DNA from: Nocardiopsis metallicus
GTDB lineage: Bacteria > Actinomycetota > Actinomycetes > Streptosporangiales > Streptosporangiaceae
NCBI RefSeq assembly: GCF_014201115.1
Contig: NZ_JACHDO010000001.1
Location: 1,550,001 to 1,614,000 of the forward strand
Length of the DNA stretch: 64,000 nucleotides
Reading direction: 5' to 3'
Part shown: piece after piece, positions 34,689-44,051 of the stretch
Position numbering within the stretch: the first letter of the stretch is position 1
How the letters are laid out: the number at the start of each line of letters is the position of its first letter
Notes under the pieces: generated by a model
What the model saw: only the letters and a program-made list of their open reading frames with translations
Database searches by the model: none
Told to the model about the DNA's origin: nothing
Made by a program: the position numbers and the translations under genes

Positions 34689-36037
34689 GTGTGTCAAGTT
34701 AAGGGTGTAACTGTTGTTCTTGGTCAGCGGCGTGTCGCGGTCAACCGGCCATCAAAGGTCAGATCGAACGCGTTCAGCGCCTTCTTCCAGCGCGCGCTCC
34801 ACTTGGCCCGCCCGGTCCCCTTCGGATCCAGAGCCATCAACGCCATGTAGACGCACTTGAGCGCGGCCTGCTCGTTGGGGAAGTGCCCCCGAGCCTTGAC
34901 CGCGCGGCGGATCCGGGCGTTGATCGACTCGATCGCGTTCGTGGTGCAGATGATCTTGCGGATCTCCACATCGAAGGCCAGGAACGGCACCATCTCCGCC
35001 CAGGCGTTCTCCCACAACCGCACGATCGCCGGGTACTTGTCCCCCCACTCGGAGCAGAACTCGGAGAACCGCTCCAGAGCGGCCTCCTCGGTGGCGGCGG
35101 TGTAGACGGGCTTGAGCGCCTTGGCGACCTTCTCCCAGTCGGCCCGGGAGGCGTAGCGGAAGCTGTTGCGCAGCAGGTGCACGATGCAGGTCTGCACCAC
35201 CGTGCGCGGCCACACCGACTCCACCGCCTCGCTCATGCCCTTGATCCCGTCGGCCACGAGCATGAGCACGTCGGCCACACCACGGTTCTTGAGTTCGGTG
35301 AACACGTGCGCCCAGTACTTGGCGCCCTCGTTCCCATCGCCGGCCCACAGACCGAGGATGTCGCGCTCACCCTCGGCCGTGACGCCGAGCACGACGTAGA
35401 TGGGCCGGTTGGCGACCTGGCCATCGCGGATCTTGACGTTGATGGCGTCCACGAACAGCACCGGGTAGACCTGGTCCAGGGGCCGGTTCTGCCACTCGGC
35501 CATGCGCTCCATGGCCGCCTCGGTGATGTTGGAGATGGTCTGCTTGGACACGTTGGCGTCGTAGACCTCGGCCAGGTGGGCGCAGATCTCGCCGTGGGTC
35601 AGGCCGCGGGCTGAGAGTGAGAGGACGATGCCGTTGACCCCGTTCAACCGCCTCTGGCGCTTGCGGACGATCTGGGGCTCGAAGGAGCCGTCGCGGTCGC
35701 GGGGCACGTCGAGCTCGACGGGTCCGGCCTCGGTGGTCAGGGTCTTGGACCGGGTGCCGTTGCGGGTGTTGCCGCCGGGCTCGGTGGAGCGTTCGTGCTT
35801 GGCGTAGCCCAGGTGGGTGTCCATCTCGGCGGCCAGGACGTTCTCCAGGGCGGTCTTGGTCAGGCGGGCCAGTAGCCCGTTCTCGCCGACCAGCTCGATG
35901 CCCTCGGCCTCGGCCTTGGTCTTCAGTTCCTGGACGAACTCTTCGTCCGACCTGCCAGTATCGGCCTTGACCTGCGTCTTGTCACTCATGGTGCACTCCT
36001 ACCCCCTTGGAGTTACACCCCTACCTTTACACTCCCC
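34689..36037 (-). mobile_element. IS256-family insertion sequence, full length
   Basis: About 1349 bp carrying one transposase gene on the minus strand. Terminal inverted repeats: GTGTGTCAAGTTAAGGGTGT from 34689 inward, and GAGTGTAAAGGTAGGGGTGT from 36034 inward on the other strand; 20 of 24 terminal positions agree. Flanked by the 9-bp repeat ACCCCGGGG (36038-36046 on the right), which restores the phosphoketolase reading frame when one copy and the element are removed. The last base or two at each end is uncertain because of runs of G and C. Confidence 0.9.
34724..35989 (-). CDS. IS256-family transposase (Transposase_mut)
   Basis: Full-length DDE transposase, 421 aa. The catalytic residues are D181 ([11 protein letters not shown]), D247 ([11 protein letters not shown]) and E354 ([11 protein letters not shown]), and the family's C/D(2)H-type segment [15 protein letters not shown] lies after the second Asp. 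The N-terminal part contains the DNA-binding region rich in charged residues. The gene is intact, so the element may be active. It lies opposite to the host phosphoketolase gene. A 3' copy with few differences, for example S313 replaced by Glu, lies at 62151-62791. Confidence 0.95.
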   Translation of the reverse strand: MSDKTQVKADTGRSDEEFVQELKTKAEAEGIELVGENGLLARLTKTALENVLAAEMDTHLGYAKHERSTEPGGNTRNGTRSKTLTTEAGPVELDVPRDRDGSFEPQIVRKRQRRLNGVNGIVLSLSARGLTHGEICAHLAEVYDANVSKQTISNITEAAMERMAEWQNRPLDQVYPVLFVDAINVKIRDGQVANRPIYVVLGVTAEGERDILGLWAGDGNEGAKYWAHVFTELKNRGVADVLMLVADGIKGMSEAVESVWPRTVVQTCIVHLLRNSFRYASRADWEKVAKALKPVYTAATEEAALERFSEFCSEWGDKYPAIVRLWENAWAEMVPFLAFDVEIRKIICTTNAIESINARIRRAVKARGHFPNEQAALKCVYMALMALDPKGTGRAKWSARWKKALNAFDLTFDGRLTATRR

Positions 36038-36046
36038 ACCCCGGGG
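36038..36046. repeat. Target-site duplication, right copy
   Basis: ACCCCGGGG, identical to 34680-34688. The phosphoketolase frame continues directly after it with CTGAACTTC. Confidence 0.85.
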
Positions 36047-38241
36047 CTGAACTTCTGCTACGCGCACCTGAACCGGGTGATCCGGGCGCGCGATGCGGAC
36101 ATGATCTACGTGATGGGGCCGGGCCACGGCGGTCCGGCGGCGGTGGCCAACTCCTGGTTGGAGGGCAGCTACAGCCAGGTCTACCCGGATGTGTCCCAGG
36201 ACGAGGAGGGCATGCGCCGCCTGTTCCGGCAGTTCTCCTTCCCCGGCGGGATCCCCAGCCACGTGGCGCCCGAGACACCCGGCTCCATCCACGAGGGCGG
36301 AGAGCTGGGGTACTCCTTGGCGCACGCCTTCGGTGCGGCCTTCGACAACCCCGACCTGGTGGTCAGCTGTGTGGTGGGTGACGGTGAGGCCGAGACCGGT
36401 CCCCTGGCGGCCAGCTGGCACTCCACCAAGTTCCTGGACCCGGTGCGCGACGGCGCGGTGCTGCCGATCCTGCACCTGAACGGGTACAAGATCGCCAACC
36501 CCACGGTGCTGGCCCGAATCCCCGAGGAGGAACTGGTCAAGATGCTGGAGGGCATGGGGTACCAGCCGCTGATCGTCAGCGGCTCCGAGCCCGCCTCCAT
36601 GCACCAGCGTATGGCCCGGGCCCTGGACGAGGCGATGGACCGGATCGCCGCCATCCAAAGGCAGGCGCGTCAGCGGGCGGGGCGCGCGGGCCGGTCCTTT
36701 GAGCGTGCGGTGTGGCCGATGGTGGTGCTGCGCTCCCCCAAGGGGTGGACGGGGCCGCGGGAGGTGGACGGGCTGCCGGTGGAGGGGACTTGGCGCTCGC
36801 ACCAGGTGCCGCTTTCGGGGGTGCGGTCCGATCCCGGGCATCTGCGGCAGTTGGAGGAGTGGATGCGCTCCTACCGGCCGCAGGAGTTGTTCGGGGACTC
36901 GGGTGCGCCGGTGGCGGAGCTGGTGGCGTTGGCGCCCGAGGGTGAGCGGCGGATGGGTGCGAACCCGCACGCCAACGGTGGTGTGTTGTTGCGGGACCTG
37001 GTGTTGCCTGATTTTCGGCGCTACGCGGTGGAGTTCGACGGGCACGGGACGCACACCAGTCAGGCCACACGGGTGCTGGGGTGTTTCCTGCGTGATGTGG
37101 TGCGTTCCAACCCGGACAATTTCCGGATCATGGGCCCTGACGAGACGGCTTCGAACCGGTTTTCGGAGGTGTATGAGGCAACGGACAAGGTGTGGCAGGA
37201 GGAGGTGCTGTCCACTGACGAGCACCTGGGTCGGCACGGTCAGGTGATGGAGGTGCTCAGTGAGCACCTGTGCCAGGGGTGGTTGGAGGGGTATCTGCTG
37301 ACCGGGCGGCACGGGGTGTTCAACAGCTATGAGGCGTTCGTGCACATCGTGGACGCGATGTTCAACCAGCACGCCAAGTGGTTGAAGGTGAGCCGTCACC
37401 TGGCGTGGAGGTGGCCGATCGCGTCGCTGAACTATGTGTTGTCCTCGCATGTGTGGCGTCAGGACCACAACGGGTTCACGCACCAGGATCCGGGGTTCCT
37501 GGATGTGGTGATGAACAAGCCCGCGGAGCTGGTGCGGGTGTACCTGCCGCCGGACGCGAACTCGTTGCTGTCGGTGGCCGACCACTGTCTGCGTTCGCGT
37601 GATTACGTGAACGTGGTGGTGGCTGGCAAGCAGCCCGCTCTGGACTACCTGTCGATGGATGAGGCGGTGGCGCACTGTACGCGTGGGATCGGGATCTGGG
37701 AGTGGGCCAGTACCGGGGGCGGGGCCGATCCGGACGTGGTGTTGGCGTGTGCGGGTGATGTGCCCACGTTGGAGACGGTGGCCGCCGCTGACCTGTTGCG
37801 GCAGTTCTTTCCCGAGCTGGGGGTGCGGGTGGTGAACGTGGTGGACCTGATGCGGTTGCAGCCGGCCGGTGAGCATCCGCACGGGCTGCCCGACGCCGAG
37901 TACGAGGCGTTGTTCACCACCGACAGGCCGGTGATCTTCGCTTTCCACGGGTACCCGTGGCTGGTGCACCGGTTGACGTATCGGCGCAGGGGCCATGAGA
38001 ACCTGCACGTTCGGGGGTTCAAGGAGAAGGGGACCACGACCACGCCGTTCGACATGGTGATGTTGAACGACCTGGACCGGTTCCATCTGGTGATCGACGT
38101 GATCGACCGGGTGCCGGGGTTGGCGCAGCGGGCGGCGCACGTGCGGCAGCGGATGGTGGACGAGCGGTCGCGGCACCGGGCCCACACGCGGGAGTTCGGT
38201 GAGGACCCCGCGTCGGTACGTGAGTGGGTGTGGCCCTACTG

Positions 38242-39330
38242 ATGCGGGTTCTGGTGGTCAACGCGGGCTCGAGCAGTCTGAAGCTGAGTGTGCTCGATCC
38301 TGATGACGCGGTGCTGGACGAGTGCAACATCCCGGTGGAGCGTGATGTGTGGGAGCGCTCTGCCCTGGAGGAGGCGCTGGGCCGGTTCCCGGCCGTGGAC
38401 GCGGTGGGGCACCGGGTGGTGCACGGGGGTCGGGAGTTCGTGGAGCCGGTGCGGTTGGACGCCTTCGTGGTGGGGCGGCTGCGGGCCCTGGGCGGTTTGG
38501 CGCCCTTGCACCAGCCCAAGTCGTTGGCGGGCATCGAGGCGTTGGAGCAGGCGCTGCCGCGGGTGCCCGCGGTGGCGTGCTTTGACACCGCCTTCCACGC
38601 CCGGATGCCGGTGGAGGCCTCCACCTACGCGGTGCCCGCGCGTTGGCGTGAGGAGTTCGGGGTGCGCCGGTATGGGTTTCACGGGCTTTCGCACGCCTAT
38701 GCCTCGCGTAGGGCTGGGCAATGGACGGGGGCGGAGCGGGTGGTGGTGGCGCATCTGGGTGCGGGGGCGTCGTTGTCGGCGGTGCTGGGTGGGCGGTCGG
38801 TGGACACCACGATGGGGTTCACCCCCTTGGAGGGGTTGGTGATGGCTACCCGTTCGGGGAGTGTGGATCCGGGGTTGGTGCTGTGGGTGCACGAGCACGC
38901 GGGGGTGGCGATGGCCGATGTGGGGTGGTCGTTGGAGCACGATTCGGGGTTGTTGGGGTTGGCCGGGTCGGCGGACATGCGCACGGTGCTCGAGCGTGAG
39001 GCTGCCGGTGATGAGGTGGCCCGGGTGGCGGTGGGGGTTTATCTGCACCGGTTGCGGGCGTTGACGGCGTCGATGGTGGCGTCCTTGGGTGGGGTGGAGG
39101 CGTTGGTGTTCACCGGTGGGGTGGGTGAGGGTTCGGCGCAGATCAGGGGGCGGGCGGCGGACGGGTTGGGGTTCTTGGGTGTGGGGGTGGACGAGGCGTT
39201 GAACGAGGGTCTTGAGGGTGAGGGTGAGATCACGGCTGCGGGGGCGCGGGTGCGCACCGTGGTGGTGCGGGCGCGTGAGGACGTGGAGATCGCCCGGGGG
39301 GTGCGGTCGGTGTTGTCCGGGGAGCGGTAG
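38242..39330 (+). CDS. ackA: Acetate kinase
   Basis: Acetate kinase, 362 aa, ATP + acetate to acetyl phosphate or the reverse. The ATG at 38242 shares its A with the TGA of the phosphoketolase gene; upstream in-frame codons belong to that gene. Signatures: VNAGSSSLKLSVL at the N-terminus, GHRVVHGG with the binding Arg, FDTAFHARMP, YGFHGLSHAYAS, and GFTPLEGLVMATRSGSVDPG. The protein is about 35 residues shorter than E. coli AckA, as in many actinobacterial forms paired with phosphoketolase. With xfp broken and with possible polarity, its role in making ATP from acetyl phosphate may be lost unless Pta supplies the substrate. Confidence 0.93.
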   Translation: MRVLVVNAGSSSLKLSVLDPDDAVLDECNIPVERDVWERSALEEALGRFPAVDAVGHRVVHGGREFVEPVRLDAFVVGRLRALGGLAPLHQPKSLAGIEALEQALPRVPAVACFDTAFHARMPVEASTYAVPARWREEFGVRRYGFHGLSHAYASRRAGQWTGAERVVVAHLGAGASLSAVLGGRSVDTTMGFTPLEGLVMATRSGSVDPGLVLWVHEHAGVAMADVGWSLEHDSGLLGLAGSADMRTVLEREAAGDEVARVAVGVYLHRLRALTASMVASLGGVEALVFTGGVGEGSAQIRGRAADGLGFLGVGVDEALNEGLEGEGEITAAGARVRTVVVRAREDVEIARGVRSVLSGER

Positions 39331-39379
39331 GGTCCGGGGTCTGTCGTTGGTGGATCCGGTGCCTGGGGGTGCTGCCCGA

Positions 39380-39403
39380 GGGGGTGGCGCCCCCCTTTTT
39401 TTT
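39380..39403 (+). terminator. Rho-independent terminator after ackA
   Basis: GGGGG / CCCCC stem with a short loop followed by eight T, 50 bp after the ackA stop. Confidence 0.85.
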
Positions 39404-39526
39404 GTGGGGTCGGGGGTCGGGTGGGGTGTTCCTGCGGGGCGTGGGCGTTGGGTGTGTGGGGGCGGTGGTGTGGCGCAGGAGTTCGGTGCCGAGTAGGCCG
39501 GTGGCGCCGACGATGAGCAGGGTCAT
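39404..39526 (-). pseudogene. N-terminal remnant of a NAD(P)-binding epimerase/reductase
   Basis: The ATG at 39526 begins MTLLIVGATGLLGTELLRHT, a Rossmann-fold start with the GxxGxxG motif of atypical SDR/epimerases. After some 20 codons all resemblance stops, the frame becomes Pro/Thr-rich and then runs through the ackA terminator. Probably the 5' stub of a gene whose body was lost. Chance resemblance cannot be excluded at this length. Confidence 0.45.
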
Positions 39527-39657
39527 GGGCGCACGTTAGCGCCTGGGGTGGGATTTTTCGGTGTTTTCGAGTGTGGGCCGCTCCCCCGCTGTTCTGGTGA
39601 GCCTTTCGATGTGCCCGGGTGCGCGCGGTGGGGGCCGGGATCGGGAATGCTGGGGGT

Positions 39658-40677
39658 ATGAGTGGTGATGGTGTGTCGGTGGAGCAGGCGATCGAGCGGT
39701 ATCTGGTGGCCAGGCGGGCGGCTAAGCCGTCGCCGCACACGGTGGCGGCCTATCGGCGTGACCTGGTGGGGGTTTTGGGGTGTGTGGGCCAGGTGTTGGG
39801 GCGTGAGCCTGCCGGGGTGGGGTTGGGTGAGTTGGAGGCGGGGGTGTTGCGGGAGGCGTTCGCGGAGTTCGCTGAGGAGCGGGCGGCTTCCAGTGTGTTG
39901 CGGGCCTGGTCGACGTGGAACGGGTTTTTCGCGTTCTGGGTCTCGGAGCGGGTGGTGGCCGGTAATCCGATGTCGGCGGTGCCGCGTCCGCGGGTGAAGC
40001 CTTCGGGTCCCAAGCCGTTGATGGGTGAGGACACTCCTGAGCGGTTGTTGGAGGCGTTGGCGCGGGGGGCGCGGCGGGCGCGGGATCCGTGGCCCGAGCG
40101 CGATCTTGCGGTGTTGGCGTTGGCGTTGTTGACGGGGATGCGGTCGGCGGAGATGTTGTCGTTGCGGGTGGAGTCGTTGGGTGGGCGGCCCGGGGAGCGG
40201 CGGATTCGGGTGGTGGGTAAGGGCGGTGGTGAGCGGGTCTTGCCGATCGAGGTGCCGTTGGAGGCTTTGTTGGAGGCGTATCTGGCTTCGCGTCGGGTGC
40301 GTTTTGACGCGCCGGTGCGGGGTGCGGATCCGTTGTTGGTGGACAACCGGGGTGAGGGGTTGCGTCGGGGTGGGTTGCAGTATCTGGTGAAGCAGTGTTA
40401 CCGGTATGCGGGGGTCAATGACCGGGTGGCGCGGGGGACGTTGGTGCACGCGTTGCGGCACACGTTTGCCACGCGGTTGGCGGAGGATGGTGCTTCGGTC
40501 ACCGAGATCATGCATTTGTTGGGGCATTCGTCGGTGACGTCGTCGCAGGCCTATATCGAGGTGACGGCCAGGGCGCAGCGGGAGGCGGCTTCGTCGAATC
40601 GGACCTATGGGGTGTTGCGGCGTCTGGCGGCTGATGGTGTGGGTGGTGAGGGGTCGGCGGGCCAGGGTGGTGGGTGA
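39658..40677 (+). CDS. Tyrosine recombinase (XerC/XerD-like)
   Basis: Site-specific recombinase, 339 aa from the ATG at 39658. The SAM-like N-terminal DNA-binding domain (SPHTVAAYRRDL) precedes a catalytic domain with all six residues: Arg in LTGMRSAEML, Lys in VVGKGGGER, His and Arg in HALRHTFATR, His in LLGHSSV and the Tyr nucleophile in QAYIEV. It is not at the usual xerC/xerD context and no attachment site was found. It could be a stray integrase or an accessory Xer protein. The gene lies upstream of exonuclease III on the same strand. Confidence 0.87.
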   Translation: MSGDGVSVEQAIERYLVARRAAKPSPHTVAAYRRDLVGVLGCVGQVLGREPAGVGLGELEAGVLREAFAEFAEERAASSVLRAWSTWNGFFAFWVSERVVAGNPMSAVPRPRVKPSGPKPLMGEDTPERLLEALARGARRARDPWPERDLAVLALALLTGMRSAEMLSLRVESLGGRPGERRIRVVGKGGGERVLPIEVPLEALLEAYLASRRVRFDAPVRGADPLLVDNRGEGLRRGGLQYLVKQCYRYAGVNDRVARGTLVHALRHTFATRLAEDGASVTEIMHLLGHSSVTSSQAYIEVTARAQREAASSNRTYGVLRRLAADGVGGEGSAGQGGG

Positions 40678-40736
40678 GCGGGGGTGAGCGGCGGCTGGGG
40701 GTTGGTGTGGGTGCTGTGGTGGTTACGCTGAGGGGC

Positions 40737-41558
40737 GTGAACCAGTCGAGTTTTGTAGTGTCCAGCGTCAACGTCAACGGGTTGCGGGCGGCCGCGAAGA
40801 AGGAGCCGGGGTTCGTTTCCTGGTTGTCGTCCACGGAGGCGGACGTGGTGTGTTTGCAGGAGACGCGCGCTGAGCCTGATCAGCTTTCCGCGGAGGTGCT
40901 CGCACCCCAGGGGTGGCATGTGGTGTTGTGTCCGGCGCAGGCGAAGGGGCGTGCGGGGGTGGCGATCTATGCGCGTGCTGAGCCGGATGAGGTGCGGATC
41001 GGGTTCGGTGAGCAGGAGTTCGCGGACGCGGGCCGGTATGTGGAGGCGGACTTCGGTGAGGTGACGGTGGCCAGCCTGTACCTGCCCTCGGGTGAGGTGG
41101 GCACTCCGCGTCAGGAGGAGAAGGAGCGCTTCATGGAGGCGTTCTTGCCCTATCTGGTCAAGCGGCGCGCTCAGGTGGAGGAGCGGGGGCGGTCTCTGGT
41201 GGTGTGCGGGGACTGGAATATCGCGCACACCGAGGCGGATCTGAAGAACTGGCGCGGTAACAAGAAGAACTCGGGGTTTTTGCCCGAGGAGCGTGCGTGG
41301 TTGTCGCGGGTCTTCGATGAGGCGGGGTATGTGGACGTGGTGCGTTCGCTGTTTCCGGACCAGGAGGGCCCGTACTCGTGGTGGTCCTACCGGGGTAAGG
41401 CCTTCGACAACGACACGGGTTGGCGTATCGACTACCAGGTGGCCACGCCTGGGTTGGCGGGGCGGGCGCTGTCGGGTGGGGTGGAGCGTTATCCCAGCCG
41501 TGAGGGGCGTTGGTCCGACCACGCCCCGGTGACGGTGGCCTACGGGATCGGGAAGTAG
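40737..41558 (+). CDS. xthA: Exodeoxyribonuclease III (XthA)
   Basis: AP endonuclease/3' exonuclease of the ExoIII family, 273 aa from a GTG at 40737. Metal and catalytic residues are in place: Asn in SVNVNGLRA, Glu in VCLQETRA, Tyr in SLYLPSGEV, Asp/Asn in CGDWNIAHTEADLKN, and Asp-His in WSDHAPV; the WWSYRGKAFDNDTGWRIDY block is also typical. Repairs abasic sites and 3'-blocked ends. The hydrolase gene starts 11 bp after its stop, so they are cotranscribed. Confidence 0.93.
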   Translation: MNQSSFVVSSVNVNGLRAAAKKEPGFVSWLSSTEADVVCLQETRAEPDQLSAEVLAPQGWHVVLCPAQAKGRAGVAIYARAEPDEVRIGFGEQEFADAGRYVEADFGEVTVASLYLPSGEVGTPRQEEKERFMEAFLPYLVKRRAQVEERGRSLVVCGDWNIAHTEADLKNWRGNKKNSGFLPEERAWLSRVFDEAGYVDVVRSLFPDQEGPYSWWSYRGKAFDNDTGWRIDYQVATPGLAGRALSGGVERYPSREGRWSDHAPVTVAYGIGK

Positions 41559-41568
41559 GGGGCAGGTC

Positions 41569-42405
41569 ATGGGTGTTCCGATCGTTTTGGCTCACGGGTT
41601 GCGGTCCTCGTCGAGTATGTGGCGGCCGCAGGTGGAGTTCTTGGAGGCGCAGGGGCGCACGGTGGTGGCCCCTGACCTTCCCGCGCACGGGTCGCGTCGG
41701 GGTGAGGAGTTCTCGGTGGGGCGCGCGGTGGATACCGTGCTGGAGGCCATCGACTCGGTGGGTGGGCGGGCCCTGTTGGTGGGGTTGAGCATGGGTGGTC
41801 TGGTCTCGATCGCGGCGGCCGGTGCGGCCCCGGGGCGGATCGCGGGGCTGGTGGCGGCCAGTTGCACGGCTCAGCCCGACCAGTCGTTGGCGCAGGTGTA
41901 CCGGATCCCGTCGGTGTTGATGGAGCGGTTGCCGGACAAGGGTGCGGCCGTCAATGAGCGTTTTCACCGGTTGACGTTGCGTGATGGTGCGGCTGACGCG
42001 GTGGTTGATGGCGGGTTGGCGGTGGAGTCGGCGACGGCGGTGATCGATGAGCTGGCCACGATCGATGCGTTGTCGGCGTTGTCGGCCTATCCGGGGCCGG
42101 TGTGGTTGATCAACGGGGCGCGGGACCACTTTCGGATCCATGAGAAGGCGTTCTTTGACGCGTGTGCTGAGGGGCGGTTGGTGAATGTGCCGCGGGCCGG
42201 GCACATGGTGAGTCTGGACCAGCCGGTGAACTTCTCGCGGATCGTCTCCGACGCGGCTGACGTGGTGGGGGTGCGTGAGGCGAGGGCCGGGTTGGAGCCG
42301 GGCGCTCAGGTGCCGGGTGTGGTGGATTCGCCGCCCTCGGATGTGGAGGATGAGGTGGCGGCCGGGGTGGACTCGGTGGCCACGGTGGATCCTGAGGGGC
42401 CCTGA
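41569..42405 (+). CDS. Alpha/beta hydrolase
   Basis: Hydrolase of 278 aa. Oxyanion segment LAHGLRSSSSMW, nucleophile Ser in LVGLSMGG, Asp in NGARDHF and His in RAGHMVSLDQP give a complete triad. The C-terminal 45 residues are acidic and rich in Val/Asp/Glu and lie outside the fold. Substrate unknown; resembles the 3-oxoadipate enol-lactonase/esterase group. Second gene of an operon with xthA, terminated by a strong hairpin. Confidence 0.88.
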   Translation: MGVPIVLAHGLRSSSSMWRPQVEFLEAQGRTVVAPDLPAHGSRRGEEFSVGRAVDTVLEAIDSVGGRALLVGLSMGGLVSIAAAGAAPGRIAGLVAASCTAQPDQSLAQVYRIPSVLMERLPDKGAAVNERFHRLTLRDGAADAVVDGGLAVESATAVIDELATIDALSALSAYPGPVWLINGARDHFRIHEKAFFDACAEGRLVNVPRAGHMVSLDQPVNFSRIVSDAADVVGVREARAGLEPGAQVPGVVDSPPSDVEDEVAAGVDSVATVDPEGP

Positions 42406-42446
42406 CCGGTCGGTGCCTGGGGCATGCGGGGGCGGATGGACGATGA

Positions 42447-42485
42447 GGGGGCGGTGGGCCGTGGGGCCCGCCGCCCCCTTTTTTT
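42447..42485. terminator. Rho-independent terminator between hydrolase and methyltransferase
   Basis: Outer stem GGGGGCGG / CCGCCCCC and inner GGGCC / GGCCC around GTG, followed by seven T. Lies between convergent genes. Confidence 0.88.
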
Positions 42486-42499
42486 GTGGTGGGTGGGGT

Positions 42500-43288
42500 T
42501 CAGGGTTGGTGGGTGGGGTCGTCGGTGTGGGTGCGGGGGCGGGGTGGGGCGGCGATGGCCTGTCCGGGGCGGGGGCGTTCGGGCAGGCGGAAGAAGATCA
42601 TGGGGTTGTGGGGGGAGGTGCGTACGGGGGTGTCCAGGCCGAGTTCGGTTTTGAGGTCGTTCAGGGCTTGGTGGTGGTGGGGTGCGCGGGCGGCTGAGGC
42701 GGTGAAGTAGTCGGTGGTGTTGTTGGTCAGCCACTTGAGGACCACGGCTCCTTCGGTGAAGGGCAGGGCGTAGCGCTGGTGGAAGACGTCGTGGACGCTG
42801 ACGGGGATGTGGGCGGGCAGGGTGGGCAGCAGGTGGTGGATGTACCAGCGGGCGAACCAGCCGTTGTGGGCGGCGTCGATGAACAGGTAGTCGGTGTCGG
42901 TGGGGATGTGGGTGATCTTGGCGCGGACGTCGCCTTTGGTGAAGGTCCAGCGGTCGGCGGCCAGGTGTTCGGGGACGTGGGTGGTGGCGTGGTCGACGAT
43001 GTCGAAGGAGTGGAGGTGGCCGGTGCCGTTGTCGCGGAGGGCGGAGAGGATCCAGGAGGTGGACCAGCCGTAGTAGGTGCCGATTTCGACGACGTTGGCG
43101 GGTTGGTGGTGGCGTAGGAGCAAGTAGGTGATCTCGGCTTCGAGGTCGTCGAGTTGGGGGGTCATGGCGGGGTCGGCGTCGGCGTGGAGCCTGCGTTGTT
43201 GGTCGCGCACTTTGGCCAGGTCGTCTCGGTGGGTGCGGTAGAGGGTGCGGATGAGGTCGAGGTCGATGGCTGTGGGCGCGGTGGACAT
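42500..43288 (-). CDS. Class I SAM-dependent methyltransferase
   Basis: 262-aa methyltransferase from the ATG at 43288 (GGGGGAGAA 6 bp ahead). The SAM-binding glycine loop is VVEIGTYYGWSTSWIL, the acidic strand is LHSFDIVDH and the post-motif strand is DYLFIDAAHNGWFARWY, as in the Methyltransf_24/O-methyltransferase group, with a His-rich VSVHDVFHQRYALPF after. The last 30 residues are Pro/Arg/Thr-rich and disordered. Substrate unknown; small-molecule or sugar O-methylation is likely from the fold. Confidence 0.85.
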   Translation of the reverse strand: MSTAPTAIDLDLIRTLYRTHRDDLAKVRDQQRRLHADADPAMTPQLDDLEAEITYLLLRHHQPANVVEIGTYYGWSTSWILSALRDNGTGHLHSFDIVDHATTHVPEHLAADRWTFTKGDVRAKITHIPTDTDYLFIDAAHNGWFARWYIHHLLPTLPAHIPVSVHDVFHQRYALPFTEGAVVLKWLTNNTTDYFTASAARAPHHHQALNDLKTELGLDTPVRTSPHNPMIFFRLPERPRPGQAIAAPPRPRTHTDDPTHQP

Positions 43289-43388
43289 GGTGTTCTCCCC
43301 CGGATGTGCTGGTCTGAACCGCCTTTGAGTGCTGAACGTAACAGTGTGGTTGCTGTGTGTTGGTGCTTTGGTGGGTGTGTCGTGGTTT

Positions 43389-44051
43389 TCAGGAGGGGTG
43401 GTGGGGGTTGCCGGGGCGGATGAGGCCGGAGTCGTAGGCGGCGATGACGGCTTGGGTGCGGTCGCGGACACCGAGTTTGGTGAGGGTGTTGGACACGTGG
43501 GTTTTGACGGTTTGGAGGCCCAGGTGCAGGTGGGTGGCGATTTCGGCGTTGGTTAGGCCTTGGGCGATGAGGGTGAGGGTTTGGGCTTCGCGTTCGGTGA
43601 GGGTGGCCACGGCTTGGGCGGCGGGGGTGGGTTGGGTGGGTTGGGTGGCGGCCATGGTGCGTAGGGCTGTGGGGAAGAGCAGGGTGTCGCCGCGGTGGAC
43701 CAGGCGGATGGCGGCCAGGATGTTTTCGGGTGGGGTGCGTTTGAGGAGGAAGCCGTGGGCTCCGGCGCGGAGTGCGCCCCAGACGTAGTCGTCGTTGTCG
43801 AAGGTGGTGACGACGATGACGCGGGGTGGATGGGGTGAGCGTTGGAGGGTGTGGGTGGCTTGGATGCCGTCCAGGCCGGGCATGCGCACGTCCATGAGGA
43901 TCAGGTCGGGGCGGGTGCGGCGGACCAGGTCGGGTACGTCGGCGCCGTCTGCTGCTTGTCCGGTGACTTGCATGTCGTCTTCGGCGTTGATGAGGGCGGC
44001 TAGGCCGGCGCGGATGAGGGCTTCGTCGTCGACGAGGTTGATCCTGATCAC
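43389..44051 (-). CDS. NarL/LuxR-family response regulator
   Basis: Response regulator, 220 aa, GTG start at 44051 overlapping the kinase stop. Receiver domain with acidic pair in LVDDEALIR, phospho-acceptor Asp in LILMDVRMPG, Thr in VVTTFD and Lys in FLLKRTPP. The C-terminal LuxR helix-turn-helix is LTEREAQTLTLIAQGLTNAE followed by LQTVKTHVSNTLTKLGVRDR. Cognate partner of the upstream kinase; target genes unknown. Confidence 0.93.
   Translation of the reverse strand: MIRINLVDDEALIRAGLAALINAEDDMQVTGQAADGADVPDLVRRTRPDLILMDVRMPGLDGIQATHTLQRSPHPPRVIVVTTFDNDDYVWGALRAGAHGFLLKRTPPENILAAIRLVHRGDTLLFPTALRTMAATQPTQPTPAAQAVATLTEREAQTLTLIAQGLTNAEIATHLHLGLQTVKTHVSNTLTKLGVRDRTQAVIAAYDSGLIRPGNPHHPS

Larger units (their letters stand above)
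34512..38242 (+). pseudogene. xfp: Phosphoketolase gene (xfp) interrupted by an IS256-family element
   Basis: Xylulose-5-phosphate/fructose-6-phosphate phosphoketolase, which makes acetyl phosphate. The 5' part (34512-34688, ATG after AAGGAGAG) encodes 59 residues, from [20 protein letters not shown] to [10 protein letters not shown]. The 3' part resumes in frame at 36047 with [11 protein letters not shown] and runs 731 residues to 38242. Joined, they give about 790 aa, the normal length, with the ThDP-binding [11 protein letters not shown] and family blocks such as [17 protein letters not shown] and [12 protein letters not shown] intact. The insertion is the only visible lesion, so it looks recent. 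The stop overlaps the ackA start, so the two genes formed an operon. Confidence 0.93.

Noticed and set aside
33471-34710. Several frames of 140-390 codons on both strands
   Set aside because: No domain, no ribosome site, Pro/Arg/Gly composition; expected by chance in GC-rich DNA with few stop codons.
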